Shown here one piece after another: positions 17,830 through 26,507 of a stretch of 64,000 nucleotides of DNA; position 1 is the stretch's first letter, and every line of letters begins with the position of its first letter. The stretch lies in assembly GCF_001040945.1 (NCBI RefSeq), contig NZ_CP011930.1:5445724-5509723 (forward strand), given 5' to 3'. Source of the DNA: Herbaspirillum seropedicae (GTDB lineage Bacteria; Pseudomonadota; Gammaproteobacteria; Burkholderiales; Burkholderiaceae_D). The position numbers were made by a program, and so were the translations under genes. The notes under the pieces were generated by a model, which did no database searches, was not told where the DNA came from, and saw only the letters and a list, made by a program, of their open reading frames with translations.

Positions 17830-18516
17830 TCACTCGTTGTCGTGGGCGTCCAGCGGCGTCTTCTCGGGCGCTTCCTCGACCTTGCCCATGCCGGGCAGCA
17901 GGTGGCCCAGCTTGCGCGCCTTGGTGCCGAGGTAGCCGATGTTGAAGGGATTGTGGTTGGCAATGAGGGCAATGCGCTCGGCCACGGTGATGCCGCTGTC
18001 TTCCAGCGCCTTGACCTTGCGCGGGTTGTTGGTCATCAGGCGCAGGCTGGTGATCTTCAGGTGCGCCAGCATGGGCAGCACGATGGTGTAGCGCCGCATG
18101 TCGGCGGGGAAGCCCAGGCGTTCATTGGCCTCCACCGTATCGGCGCCCTGGTCTTGCAGGTGATAGGCGCGGATCTTGTTCAACAGGCCAATGCCGCGGC
18201 CTTCCTGGCGCAGGTAGAAGAGCACGCCGCGGCCTTCCTTGGCGATCTTCTTCAAGGCCGCTTCCAGCTGGGCGCCGCAGTCGCAGCGCTGGGAGAACAG
18301 GGCGTCGCCGGTCAGGCATTCGGAATGGACGCGACCCAGCACGGGCTGGCCGTCACCGACCTCGCCCAGGCTCAGGGCCAGATGTTCCTTGCCGGAAACT
18401 TCATCATAGAAGGCGTGCAGCTCGAAGGTCGCCCAGGGCATGGGCAACTTGCACGAACTGACGAAGACCAGTTTTTCTTCCGGCGCGATAATGGCCGGTG
18501 CGATCGGTGAGGACAT
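17830..18516 (-). CDS. ribA: GTP cyclohydrolase II
   Basis: RibA opens the imidazole ring of GTP to give diaminohydroxyphosphoribosylaminopyrimidine, formate and pyrophosphate, the first committed step of riboflavin synthesis. The 228-residue cytosolic enzyme is a stand-alone RibA, not fused to RibB. Visible motifs are HSECLTGDALFSQRCDCG with the three Zn-binding cysteines, YLRQEGRGIGL (GTP binding), EANERLGF, and TNNPRKV, with the catalytic Tyr and Arg inside these blocks. No FMN riboswitch could be recognised upstream. It is followed by a strong terminator and then a CobW-family metallochaperone gene. Confidence 0.94.
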   Translation of the reverse strand: MSSPIAPAIIAPEEKLVFVSSCKLPMPWATFELHAFYDEVSGKEHLALSLGEVGDGQPVLGRVHSECLTGDALFSQRCDCGAQLEAALKKIAKEGRGVLFYLRQEGRGIGLLNKIRAYHLQDQGADTVEANERLGFPADMRRYTIVLPMLAHLKITSLRLMTNNPRKVKALEDSGITVAERIALIANHNPFNIGYLGTKARKLGHLLPGMGKVEEAPEKTPLDAHDNE

Positions 18517-18630
18517 GACAACCTGCTTTCGAATCGAATGCTCAGAACCGCGTATCTTACCTTGCGGCCGCGTTTATTTCAGCGCGCCCCCCCCGGCGGT
18601 GAAGGCAATTGTGCAATTCATGCAGGGAAT

Positions 18631-18660
18631 TTGAACAGGCCGCGCCTGCCGGGTCATAAT
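18631..18660 (+). promoter_or_regulatory. Candidate sigma-70 promoter of the GMC oxidoreductase gene
   Basis: TTGAAC and CATAAT are separated by 18 bp, giving a leader of about 85 nt to the GTG start at 18753. Confidence 0.45.
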
Positions 18661-18752
18661 GCCCCTCAATCCGGGATACACCGGCGCGGCGCCGACCTCT
18701 GCAGGCAGCGCCACCCTTGATCGCCGGACAACGATAAAAAAGGGAGACAACC

Positions 18753-20384
18753 GTGCTGTTCGATTACGTCATCGTCGGTGGCGGCTCGGCGGGCGCCACG
18801 CTGGCCGCGCGCCTGTCGGAAGATCCGCGCATCTCGGTCTGCCTCCTGGAAGCGGGCGGCCAGGGCGACAGCCTGCTGGTGCGCACGCCGGCTGCCGTGG
18901 TGGCCATGCTGCCCGGCTATGGCAAGCTCAACAACTGGGCCTTGCAGACCACGCCCCAGCCCGGCCTGAACGGCCGCCGTGGCTACCAGCCGCGCGGACG
19001 CGCCCTGGGCGGCTCCTCGGCCATCAACGCCATGCTCTATGTGCGTGGCCAGCGCCAGGACTACGACGGCTGGGCGCAGGCCGGCTGCCCCGGCTGGGAC
19101 TGGGAATCCGTACTGCCCTACTTCAAACGCGCCGAAAACAATGTGCGCGGGGCCGATGCCTGGCATGGCGCCAGCGGCCCCTTGCAGGTGTCGGAGCAGA
19201 ACCGGCCCCGCCCGATCACCCGCGCCTTCATCGAGGCCGGCCAGGCGCGCGGGCATCGGCTGTGCCAGGACTTCAACACGGGCGACAACGAAGGCGTGGG
19301 CCTGTACCAGGTCACGCAATTCCACACGCCCGCCCATCGCGGCGAGCGCTGCTCGGCGGCGGCGGCCTACCTGCATCCGGTGATGGGACAGCGTCCCAAC
19401 CTGAGCGTGCTGCGCCAGGTGCGCGCGCAGCGCCTGCTGTTCGAGGGCAAGCGGGCAATCGGCGTGGCCTACCGGCAACAGCAGGGGGATGCCCAGGTAC
19501 GCGCGGCCCGCGAAGTGATCATCGCCGCCGGCGCCTTCGGTTCGCCGCAATTGCTGCAACTGTCGGGCGTGGGCCGGTCCGACGACATCCTCCCGCACGG
19601 CATCGCCCTGCATCACCCGCTGCCCGGCGTGGGCCAGAACCTGCAGGACCACCTCGACTTCACCCAGGGCTGGACCACCCGCGACACCGACAATTTCGGC
19701 CTGGGCGTGGTCGGCGGCCTGCGCCTGCTGGGCCAGCTGCTGCCCTGGAAGCGGCACGGCGAAGGCCTGATCGCCACGCCCTTCGCCGAGGGTGCGGCCT
19801 TCCTCAAGACCCGGCCGGAACTGGACCGGCCCGACATCCAGCTGCATTTCTGCATCGCCATCGTGGATGACCATGCAAGAAAGCTGCATGCCGGTTATGG
19901 CTTCTCCCTGCACATGTGCATGCTGCGTCCGCATTCGCGCGGGCGCGTGGGGTTGCAGTCGGCCGACCCGATGGCCGATCCGCTGATCGATCCGGGCTAT
20001 CTCTCCGACCCGCGCGACCTGGCGACGATGATCGATGGCGCGCGCATGGCCCGCCAGATCGTCATGACCGAACCGCTGCGCCACTACTGCCGGCGCGAGC
20101 TCTTCGGCGGGCGCGACGACATGGATGACGCACAATGGGAAAGCATGATCCGCCACCGCGCCGACACCATCTACCACCCCGCCGGGACCTGCCGCATGGG
20201 CGAGGACGCGATGGCCGTGGTCGATGCGCAATTGCGCGTGCATGGCCTGCAAGGCCTGCGCGTGGTGGACGCCTCGGTCATGCCCACGCTGGTCAGCGGC
20301 AACACCAACGCCCCGACCATCATGATTGCCGAGAAGGCGGCCGACATGATCCGCGCCAGCCACGAACAAGCCCGGGCGGCCTGA
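18753..20384 (+). CDS. GMC-family FAD-dependent alcohol dehydrogenase
   Basis: The 543-residue protein carries the ADP-binding fold at its very start (YVIVGGGSAGATLAARLSE), GMC signature 1 (GRALGGSSAINAMLYVRG), signature 2 (GAFGSPQLLQLSGVG), and the C-terminal catalytic region HPAGTCRMG plus NTNAPTIMIAEKAADMI. It uses a GTG start, with GGGAG eight bases upstream. No signal peptide is present. It is followed 33 bp later by an aldehyde dehydrogenase, so the pair would oxidise a primary alcohol to an acid. The choline dehydrogenase label often attached to such proteins is not supported here by any betaine genes. Substrate unknown; an aromatic or long-chain alcohol is one option given the partner. 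Confidence 0.85.
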   Translation: MLFDYVIVGGGSAGATLAARLSEDPRISVCLLEAGGQGDSLLVRTPAAVVAMLPGYGKLNNWALQTTPQPGLNGRRGYQPRGRALGGSSAINAMLYVRGQRQDYDGWAQAGCPGWDWESVLPYFKRAENNVRGADAWHGASGPLQVSEQNRPRPITRAFIEAGQARGHRLCQDFNTGDNEGVGLYQVTQFHTPAHRGERCSAAAAYLHPVMGQRPNLSVLRQVRAQRLLFEGKRAIGVAYRQQQGDAQVRAAREVIIAAGAFGSPQLLQLSGVGRSDDILPHGIALHHPLPGVGQNLQDHLDFTQGWTTRDTDNFGLGVVGGLRLLGQLLPWKRHGEGLIATPFAEGAAFLKTRPELDRPDIQLHFCIAIVDDHARKLHAGYGFSLHMCMLRPHSRGRVGLQSADPMADPLIDPGYLSDPRDLATMIDGARMARQIVMTEPLRHYCRRELFGGRDDMDDAQWESMIRHRADTIYHPAGTCRMGEDAMAVVDAQLRVHGLQGLRVVDASVMPTLVSGNTNAPTIMIAEKAADMIRASHEQARAA

Positions 20385-20417
20385 CGCCGCGCCAGCAAAC
20401 ACTGCAAGGATGCATCA

Positions 20418-21836
20418 ATGACCGACACCACCGCTGCACGATTGCAGCAGCTCTTCACAGCGCAACGGCAGGCCTTTGCTGCCGACAGCGATCCCTCCCA
20501 TGCGCTGCGCATGGACCGGCTGGCGCGCCTGCAAGCCTTGATGGAAGAGCATGAAACCGCCCTCATCGCCGCCATCGATGCCGACTTTGGCGGCCGCTCG
20601 CCGCATGAAACCCGCATGGCCGAGCTGTTCGTGCTGCGCGCCGGCCTGCGTCACGCGCAATCGCACCTCAAGCGCTGGATGCGTCCACAGCGGGTGGCTA
20701 CCGCCCTGCACTTCCTGCCCGGCAGCAACCGCCTGCTGGCGCAGCCGCTGGGCGTGGTGGGCGTCATCTCACCGTGGAACTATCCGCTGCAACTGGCCCT
20801 GGGACCGGCGCTGGCCGCGCTGGCAGCGGGCAACAGGGTGCTGCTCAAACCCTCGGAACTGACACCCCGGCTCTCGGCCTTGCTGGCCGAGCTGGTAGCG
20901 CGCTACTACGCCCCCGAGGAGATGGCCGTGGTCACGGGAGACGCCGCCATCGGCCAGGCCTTTGCGGCCCTGCCCTTCGATCACCTGTTCTTCACCGGCT
21001 CGACCCAGGTCGGTCGCCAGATCGCGCAACTGGCGGCGGCCAACCTGACGCCGGTGACCCTGGAACTGGGCGGCAAGTCGCCGGCCATCCTCGATCGCTC
21101 CTGCCGTCTGCACAGCAGCCTGCAACGCATTGCCTTCGGCAAGCTGCTCAACGCCGGCCAGACCTGCGTGGCCCCTGACTACCTGCTGGTCCCACGCGGC
21201 CAGGCCGCCGGCGTGGCGCAGGAACTGGCGCAGGCCATGGGCCGGCTCTATCCGCGCCTGCACGACAACCCGGACTACACCGCCATCATCAGCCCGCGCC
21301 ATCGTGCGCGCCTGCAGGCGCTGGTGGAGGAAGCGCGTGGCGGCGGTGCGCAGGTGATCGAAGTCAACCCGGCCGGGGAAGAGCTGGGCCACAGCCGCAA
21401 GCTCGCGCCCACGCTGATCCTGGGCGCGACGCCATCGATGCGGGTGATGCAGGAAGAGATCTTCGGGCCGGTGCTGCCCATCCTCGAATACGATCAAGCG
21501 GAGGACGCCATCGCCCAGGTGCGCCAGGGACCGCGCCCGCTGGCCTTGTACTGGTTCGGCGAGGATGCGGCGCGGCGCGAGCAGATGCTGCGCCAGACCC
21601 ATGCGGGCGGCGTGACCATCAATGACTGCCTGTGGCATCTGGTGCAGGAAGAGCAGCCCTTTGGCGGCGTCGGCGAAAGCGGCATGGGCGCCTATCATGG
21701 CCGCTGGGGCTTCGATACCTTCAGCAAGCGCAAGCCGGTGTTCCGGCAGGCGCGCTTCAACGGCGGGACGCTCTTGCATCCGCCGTATGGAAAGACGTTT
21801 GAGCGGGTGTTGGGGTTGATCAGGCGATTGAGCTGA
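20418..21836 (+). CDS. Coniferyl-aldehyde-dehydrogenase-like NAD(P)-dependent aldehyde dehydrogenase
   Basis: The 472-residue enzyme has the aldehyde dehydrogenase fold with the cofactor motif SPWNYPLQLALGPALAALAAGN, the general-base segment VTLELGGKSPAI, and the catalytic cysteine in NAGQTCVAPDYLL. Overall it fits the CalB/class 3 branch, which lacks an N-terminal extension and has a C-terminal hydrophobic-helical tail (HPPYGKTFERVLGLIRRL). Proteins of this branch oxidise coniferyl and medium/long-chain aldehydes. It lies 33 bp after the GMC oxidoreductase gene and is its likely partner. The exact substrate is inferred only. Confidence 0.82.
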   Translation: MTDTTAARLQQLFTAQRQAFAADSDPSHALRMDRLARLQALMEEHETALIAAIDADFGGRSPHETRMAELFVLRAGLRHAQSHLKRWMRPQRVATALHFLPGSNRLLAQPLGVVGVISPWNYPLQLALGPALAALAAGNRVLLKPSELTPRLSALLAELVARYYAPEEMAVVTGDAAIGQAFAALPFDHLFFTGSTQVGRQIAQLAAANLTPVTLELGGKSPAILDRSCRLHSSLQRIAFGKLLNAGQTCVAPDYLLVPRGQAAGVAQELAQAMGRLYPRLHDNPDYTAIISPRHRARLQALVEEARGGGAQVIEVNPAGEELGHSRKLAPTLILGATPSMRVMQEEIFGPVLPILEYDQAEDAIAQVRQGPRPLALYWFGEDAARREQMLRQTHAGGVTINDCLWHLVQEEQPFGGVGESGMGAYHGRWGFDTFSKRKPVFRQARFNGGTLLHPPYGKTFERVLGLIRRLS

Positions 21837-21842
21837 TGCCGC

Positions 21843-22592
21843 TCATCCGGGCGCGGGTAGCAGATCCAGATACAAGCGCAGCGAACGCTGCACACTCTCG
21901 GCCACCAGCGCGATGATGGCCGCATGGTCACCGCTGACGCAGGCCTCGTCGAGGGCGTCGTAATACGCCAGACGATCTTCCTTGCGGATGACGGCCGGCG
22001 GATAGCCGGATTTCATCAGTTCGAGATTCAACAGCAGACGACCGGTGCGGCCGTTGCCATCGACAAAGGGATGGATCTTCACGAAGCGCGTATGCAATTG
22101 CGCTGCACGTTCGACCGCATGCAGACCGCCGGCCTGCTGATACCACGCCAGCAATGCGCGCATTTCATCGTTGAGATGCAGGAAATCCGGCGGGGTGGTA
22201 CTGGCGCCAGCGATCACCACGTTTTCGCGGCGATAGCGGCCCGCCTCGTCCGCGTCGATACCCTTGAGGACCAAACTGTGGATATCCTTGATGTGCGCTT
22301 CGCTCAAGGGCTCGTTGCCCGCGACGATCTGTTCCACCAACAGGATGGCGTCGCGATGATTGATGGCCTCGAAGTGCTCTCGCAGCGACTTGCCGCCGAC
22401 GGTGATGCCTTCCAGCACCACCTTGGTTTCGCGCAGGGTCAGCGTGTTGTCCGCGAGAGCATTGGAATGGAAAGTCCAATCCAATACCAATTTCTCGCGC
22501 AGAGATGCTTGCGTATAGGGAGGTAGAGGTCGCGCCGCATCGAGCGCTGACTTTGCAGCATCGACTGCGACGTGCTTGTCGGCCGGTGACAT
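21843..22592 (-). CDS. Fic-domain protein (AMP-transferase) lacking the inhibitory glutamate
   Basis: The 249-residue protein has the Fic active-site loop HPFVDGNGRTGR (about residue 176, HxFx(D/E)GNGRxxR intact) and the family's flap and helical core. The N-terminal helix that normally carries the class II inhibitory motif (S/T)xxxE(G/N) reads SNALADNTLTL at about residue 43: the glutamate position is alanine. Known E-to-A or E-to-G changes at this site activate Fic enzymes, so this one may be constitutively active or use another control (inference). It starts 18 bp after lipA on the same strand and is the last gene of the lipB-lipA-fic run. No antitoxin gene is adjacent. Target unknown. Confidence 0.88.
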   Translation of the reverse strand: MSPADKHVAVDAAKSALDAARPLPPYTQASLREKLVLDWTFHSNALADNTLTLRETKVVLEGITVGGKSLREHFEAINHRDAILLVEQIVAGNEPLSEAHIKDIHSLVLKGIDADEAGRYRRENVVIAGASTTPPDFLHLNDEMRALLAWYQQAGGLHAVERAAQLHTRFVKIHPFVDGNGRTGRLLLNLELMKSGYPPAVIRKEDRLAYYDALDEACVSGDHAAIIALVAESVQRSLRLYLDLLPAPG

Positions 22593-22610
22593 GGCCCTCT
22601 ACGAAAATGG

Positions 22611-23603
22611 TCAGACCAACCCGTGCGCCTGCTGATCCGCATGGTAGCTCGAGCGCACCATCGCGCCCACGGCGGCATGCACGAAGCCCATCTTGTAGGC
22701 TTCTTCCTCGTACATCTTGAAGGTGTCGGGGTGCACATAGCGACGCACCGGCAGGTGATCGCCGCTGGGCATGAGGTACTGGCCAATGGTCAGCATATCG
22801 ACGTTGTGGGCGCGCATGTCGCGCATGACCTGCAGCACTTCCTCGTCGGTCTCGCCCAGGCCCACCATGATGCCGGACTTGGTCGGCACGTCGGGATGCA
22901 GGTCCTTGAAGCGCTTCAACAGGCTCAGCGAATATTCGTAGTCCGAACCCGGACGCGCTTCCTTGTAAAGGCGCGGTGCGGTTTCGAGGTTGTGGTTCAT
23001 CACGTCCGGCGGGGCCATCTTGAGGATCTCCAGGGCGCGGTCCATGCGGCCGCGGAAGTCCGGGGTCAGGATCTCGATGCGGGTCTCGGGCGACAATTCA
23101 CGTACACGCTGGATGCAGGCTGCGAAGTGCGCCGCACCGCCGTCGCGCAGGTCGTCGCGGTCCACGCTGGTGATGACCACGTAGGACAGGCGCAGCTGGG
23201 CGATGGTCTTGGCCAGGTTTTCCGGTTCGTTGGGGTCCAGCGGATCGGGGCGGCCGTGGCCGACGTCGCAGAAGGGGCAACGGCGGGTGCACTTGTCACC
23301 CATGATCATGAAGGTCGCGGTGCCCTTGCCGAAGCATTCGCCGATGTTGGGGCAGGAAGCTTCCTCACAGACCGTCACCAGGTTGTTGGCGCGCAGGATG
23401 TCCTTGATCTCGTAGAAGCGGGTGGTGGGCGAGCCGGCCTTGACGCGAATCCAGTCCGGCTTCTTCAGCTTTTCGGCGGCCACCACCTTGATCGGGATCC
23501 AGGCGGTCTTGCCGGCGCCCTTCTGCTTGTCCAGCGGATTGGCGCGCGCCGAGCCGGTGGCATTGGAGGAAGAATCTGCTGCGGGAGTGAGTTCGGTCGT
23601 CAT
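22611..23603 (-). CDS. lipA: Lipoyl synthase
   Basis: LipA is a radical-SAM enzyme that inserts two sulfurs into octanoyl groups on E2 and H proteins. Both Fe-S cluster motifs are present: the auxiliary cluster [12 protein letters not shown] with RSSYHADQ near the C-terminus, and the radical-SAM cluster [13 protein letters not shown]. The 330-residue length is normal. It follows lipB by about 40 bp and precedes fic by 18 bp, so the three genes are probably one transcript. Confidence 0.97.
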   Translation of the reverse strand: MTTELTPAADSSSNATGSARANPLDKQKGAGKTAWIPIKVVAAEKLKKPDWIRVKAGSPTTRFYEIKDILRANNLVTVCEEASCPNIGECFGKGTATFMIMGDKCTRRCPFCDVGHGRPDPLDPNEPENLAKTIAQLRLSYVVITSVDRDDLRDGGAAHFAACIQRVRELSPETRIEILTPDFRGRMDRALEILKMAPPDVMNHNLETAPRLYKEARPGSDYEYSLSLLKRFKDLHPDVPTKSGIMVGLGETDEEVLQVMRDMRAHNVDMLTIGQYLMPSGDHLPVRRYVHPDTFKMYEEEAYKMGFVHAAVGAMVRSSYHADQQAHGLV

Positions 23604-23643
23604 GTCGGTCGTTCCGGCCCCGGGCGCACGCGGCGCGTGAGGC

Positions 23644-24336
23644 TCAAGCCATGCCCGCGAAGCGGGCGATCAGTTGGTCGGCAAGCAAGTCCTGGACATC
23701 GGCCAGCCGGGCATTGGCAGCCCCGAGGGTCTGCATGTCCACGGTGGCCAGGCCTTCGTAGCCGCAGGGGTTGATCCAGGAAAACGGCGCCAGGTCCATC
23801 GCCACATTGAGCGAGACACCATGGTAGGTGCAGCCATTGCCCCGTATCTTCAAGCCCAGCGCGGCCACCTTGGCGCCCTGCCAGGGGCCATCGGCGGCAT
23901 AGATGCCGGGCGCCCCTTCCTTGCGTACACCGGCCAGATTATACGCCGCCAGCGTGGCGATGACCGCCTCTTCGATGTTGTGCACGAATTCGCGGGCGAA
24001 CAGGCGCGCCCCGCTGCGGTTGCGGCGCAGGTCCATCAACAGGTAGATCACCACCTGGCCGGGGCCGTGGTAGGTGACCTCGCCGCCACGGTCGGTCTGG
24101 ACAATGGGGATGTCGTGCGGATTCAACACATGGGCGCGGTCAGCGCCCAGGCCCAGCGTATAGACGGGCGGATGCTCGACGATCCAGAGCTGGTCGGGGG
24201 TGTCGGCGGTGCGCGCATCGGTATAGGCGCGCATGGCGGCGAAGCTGGCCTCGTAGGGCTCGACGCCGCGCCGGACGATCTCGGGCCGGCGGGCGCCAGC
24301 AGGCGTGGCGCTGGCGGGTGGTAGTGCGGTTTGCAT
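23644..24336 (-). CDS. lipB: Octanoyl-[acyl-carrier-protein]:protein octanoyltransferase
   Basis: LipB moves octanoate from ACP to lipoyl domains, supplying LipA. The 230-residue protein contains the [21 protein letters not shown] substrate loop, the catalytic lysine in [11 protein letters not shown] and the catalytic cysteine in [10 protein letters not shown]. The start was set at the ATG just before the variable Pro/Ala-rich N-terminus; the open frame extends much further upstream but that part overlaps a DUF2917 gene. It lies 35 bp after that gene and 40 bp before lipA. Confidence 0.95.
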   Translation of the reverse strand: MQTALPPASATPAGARRPEIVRRGVEPYEASFAAMRAYTDARTADTPDQLWIVEHPPVYTLGLGADRAHVLNPHDIPIVQTDRGGEVTYHGPGQVVIYLLMDLRRNRSGARLFAREFVHNIEEAVIATLAAYNLAGVRKEGAPGIYAADGPWQGAKVAALGLKIRGNGCTYHGVSLNVAMDLAPFSWINPCGYEGLATVDMQTLGAANARLADVQDLLADQLIARFAGMA

Positions 24337-24371
24337 GCCCGCCAGTGTAGCGAAATTCCCTGCCGCCTGTT

Positions 24372-24761
24372 TCAGAACCAGCGGATCAGGCCATGCGGCA
24401 GGAGCCTGGAGACACGCACCGTCTCGCCACAGCTCGGCGGCGTGGCCGACGAGGTCGATGAGGCCACGGGCGGACGGCCCGGCCCGCGCAGCCAGCGCAG
24501 CAGGCGGCGGCCCCAGCCGGGCTGCATCTGCAGGTCGAACTCGGCCGCCCCGTGCGCCGCTTCCAGCACGGCCAGGCCGCGTCCCTGGATATCGAAGCTG
24601 CGCCCGGCGCTGAGCCACACATCGGCCCCGCCCTGCTCCACCGTCAGCCAGACCAGCCCTTGGTGGACGCGGATGCACGCGGCGCCATGCAGAACCAGTG
24701 CATGGGTCTGGCCGGCGGCGAGCCGGATCGTCGTGGTTTCGGTTGCGAACGGAATTGACAT
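24372..24761 (-). CDS. DUF2917 protein
   Basis: The 129-residue protein matches DUF2917, a small beta-rich (cupin-like) domain: [39 protein letters not shown]. The C-terminal third is basic and Pro/Ser-rich. AGGAGG lies about ten bases before the ATG at 24761. The gene is divergent from a GcvA-like LysR gene, a pairing often seen for DUF2917, and reads into lipB. Function unknown; regulation by the divergent LysR protein is likely. Confidence 0.72.
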   Translation of the reverse strand: MSIPFATETTTIRLAAGQTHALVLHGAACIRVHQGLVWLTVEQGGADVWLSAGRSFDIQGRGLAVLEAAHGAAEFDLQMQPGWGRRLLRWLRGPGRPPVASSTSSATPPSCGETVRVSRLLPHGLIRWF

Positions 24762-24945
24762 GACTGCAAATCCTCCTGTTGCGCCGGACAAGCCGCTCCC
24801 CTGCCGTCCTGCCTGTCAGGAAGTCGGCCTGGAGGGGCGATGCCGGGGATGTGGTTGAATGTGCTTCCATTGTAGGAAGCTGCCCAGCCGCAACAAAACG
24901 ATATATATTGCGCGTCATTGCGAATGAAATTCACAAGGACAAACC

Positions 24946-25866
24946 ATGGCCGACCTCCGCAAACTGCCCAACCTGGCCGCGCTGCGCGCCTTCGATGCTG
25001 CTGCGCGCTACGAGTGCTTCTCGCGCGCGGCCGAGGAAGTCCACGTCACGCCGGGGGCGATCAGCCACCAGGTGCGGGCGTTGGAAGAAGACCTGGGCCT
25101 GCAGCTGTTCCTGCGCCATGGCAAGCGCATCAGCATCACCGAGACCGGGCAGCGCTTTGCCGCCACGATCCGCAAGTCGCTCTCGGAAATCGCGCTGGCC
25201 GCCGAGCATCTGCGCAGCCAGAACCGTCAGCAGCGGCTGGTGATCTCGACCACGCCCTCGTTCGCCTCGCGCTGGCTGGCCCCGCGCCTGTGGCGCTTCA
25301 TCGATGCGCATCCGGAGCTGGAGGTGGTGCTGCAATCGGCCGCGCATCTCAACGACCTGCGCCTGGATGGCATCGACGTCGGGCTGCGCTTTGGTCGCGG
25401 CAACTACAGCGGACTGGTCAGCGAGAAGCTCAGCGATGACTACTACTATCCGGTGGCCGCGCCGGGCTATCGCGGCAAGCGCAGCAAGAAGCTGGCGCGT
25501 CCGGCAGACCTGGCGCACTGTAGCTTGCTGCGGGTGGACTCGCGCGAATCATGGCAGCCGTGGCTGGCCGAGGCCGGGCTGGAACTGCCCGAACCCACCG
25601 GCGGCCTGCTGGTGGAAGACTCTTCGCTGACGCTGCGCCAGGCCGCCGAGGGCAAGGGCGTGGCGCTGGCGCGCCATGTGATTGCCTCGCAGGAGATCAG
25701 CACGGGCGAACTGGTGCGGCTGTTCGACGTGGTCGTTCCCAGCGAGGACGCCCACTACTTCGTGCACCTGCCCGAAGCGCTGGAAAAACCGGGCGTGGCG
25801 GCGTTCAAGGAATGGATCTTCGAAGAGATGCGGCTGTTCCACGCCAGTGCGGCCTGGCCTGGCTGA
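24946..25866 (+). CDS. LysR-family regulator, GcvA-like
   Basis: The 306-residue protein has the LysR winged helix (residues about 8-67, LRAFDAAARYECFSRAAEEVHVTPGAISHQVRALEEDLGLQLF, with the GcvA-like GAISHQVR recognition helix) and a periplasmic-binding-like effector domain (LVISTTPSFASRWLAPRL, DVGLRFGRGNYSGL). GcvA-type proteins respond to glycine or other amino acids. AAGGAC precedes the start. It is divergent from DUF2917-lipB-lipA-fic, which makes that transcript its obvious target. The 184-bp intergenic region has TTGCG/TGCGAA half-sites (24912-24935) that could be its operator. Confidence 0.88.
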   Translation: MADLRKLPNLAALRAFDAAARYECFSRAAEEVHVTPGAISHQVRALEEDLGLQLFLRHGKRISITETGQRFAATIRKSLSEIALAAEHLRSQNRQQRLVISTTPSFASRWLAPRLWRFIDAHPELEVVLQSAAHLNDLRLDGIDVGLRFGRGNYSGLVSEKLSDDYYYPVAAPGYRGKRSKKLARPADLAHCSLLRVDSRESWQPWLAEAGLELPEPTGGLLVEDSSLTLRQAAEGKGVALARHVIASQEISTGELVRLFDVVVPSEDAHYFVHLPEALEKPGVAAFKEWIFEEMRLFHASAAWPG

Positions 25867-25895
25867 AGGGCGCAAGAGCGGCCTGGCCGCCCATG

Positions 25896-25934
25896 AAAAA
25901 ACCGGCGCGCCTGGCAGGGCGACGCCGGTTTTTT
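25896..25934. terminator. Bidirectional terminator after the LysR gene
   Basis: A perfect 12-bp stem (AAAAAACCGGCG / CGCCGGTTTTTT) with a 15-nt loop separates the convergent LysR and ybeD genes. Confidence 0.92.
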
Positions 25935-25954
25935 TCATCTGCCGAAGCGGCGGA

Positions 25955-26236
25955 TCAGAGCACGAACTTGACCATCTCGTGGTTGGACAGGGCGCGATAG
26001 ATGTTGTCGAGCTGGGTGCGGCTGGTGGCTCGCACGGTCAGCGTGAGCGACAGGTACTTGCCCTGCGTGGACGGACGCATCTCGACCTTGCCGGCATGGA
26101 ACTCAGGGTCGTGCTCGACGACCATGGCGACGATGGTTTCGGCAAAGGCGTCGTGCGTGATCCCGACCACCTTGATGGGAAAGTCGCTGGGATACTCGAT
26201 CAGGGATTCTTCAGGGGAGATAGTGGGCATAGTCAT
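25955..26236 (-). CDS. ybeD: YbeD/DUF493 family protein
   Basis: The 93-residue protein has the alpha/beta ferredoxin-like DUF493 domain: IEYPSDFPIKVVGITHDAFAE then KGKYLSLTLTVRATSR and a C-terminal MVKFVL. In many proteobacteria ybeD lies next to lipB; here LysR, DUF2917 and a terminator separate it from lipB. AGGCGG seven bases upstream supports the ATG at 26236 over the one at 26230. It is probably cytosolic with a suspected regulatory role, still unknown. Confidence 0.85.
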   Translation of the reverse strand: MTMPTISPEESLIEYPSDFPIKVVGITHDAFAETIVAMVVEHDPEFHAGKVEMRPSTQGKYLSLTLTVRATSRTQLDNIYRALSNHEMVKFVL

Positions 26237-26507
26237 GGCAAACCGCCTTGGCGTTGTCCGCCCGGGCGCTCCTGGTTTCAATGCTCCCAGATGGGGATGA
26301 ACCGGCAGGCTTCAAGCGGGTGGTAGGGGTGGGGAATGCCTGCATTCTACGCCATGCGGGCGGGCTGACGTGCAGAAAACGTCAGGGTCGCGCCAGCCGC
26401 TGTAGCACGGCGGACGAAAAAGGGGAGCAAAAACCAACGCTCAGCGATTGATGACACTCGCGTCACGACCCAAGAATGCTTGCTTGCACAACAACAAGCG
26501 GTGGGCT

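Noticed and set aside
18517..18752. FMN riboswitch upstream of ribA
   Set aside because: The conserved RFN element sequences could not be found on the ribA strand.
26448..26507. Upstream in-frame starts for the phosphoribosyltransferase gene
   Set aside because: The extra 20 residues look non-conserved and relatives begin at the MRVNVKALKG position; kept only as an alternative.
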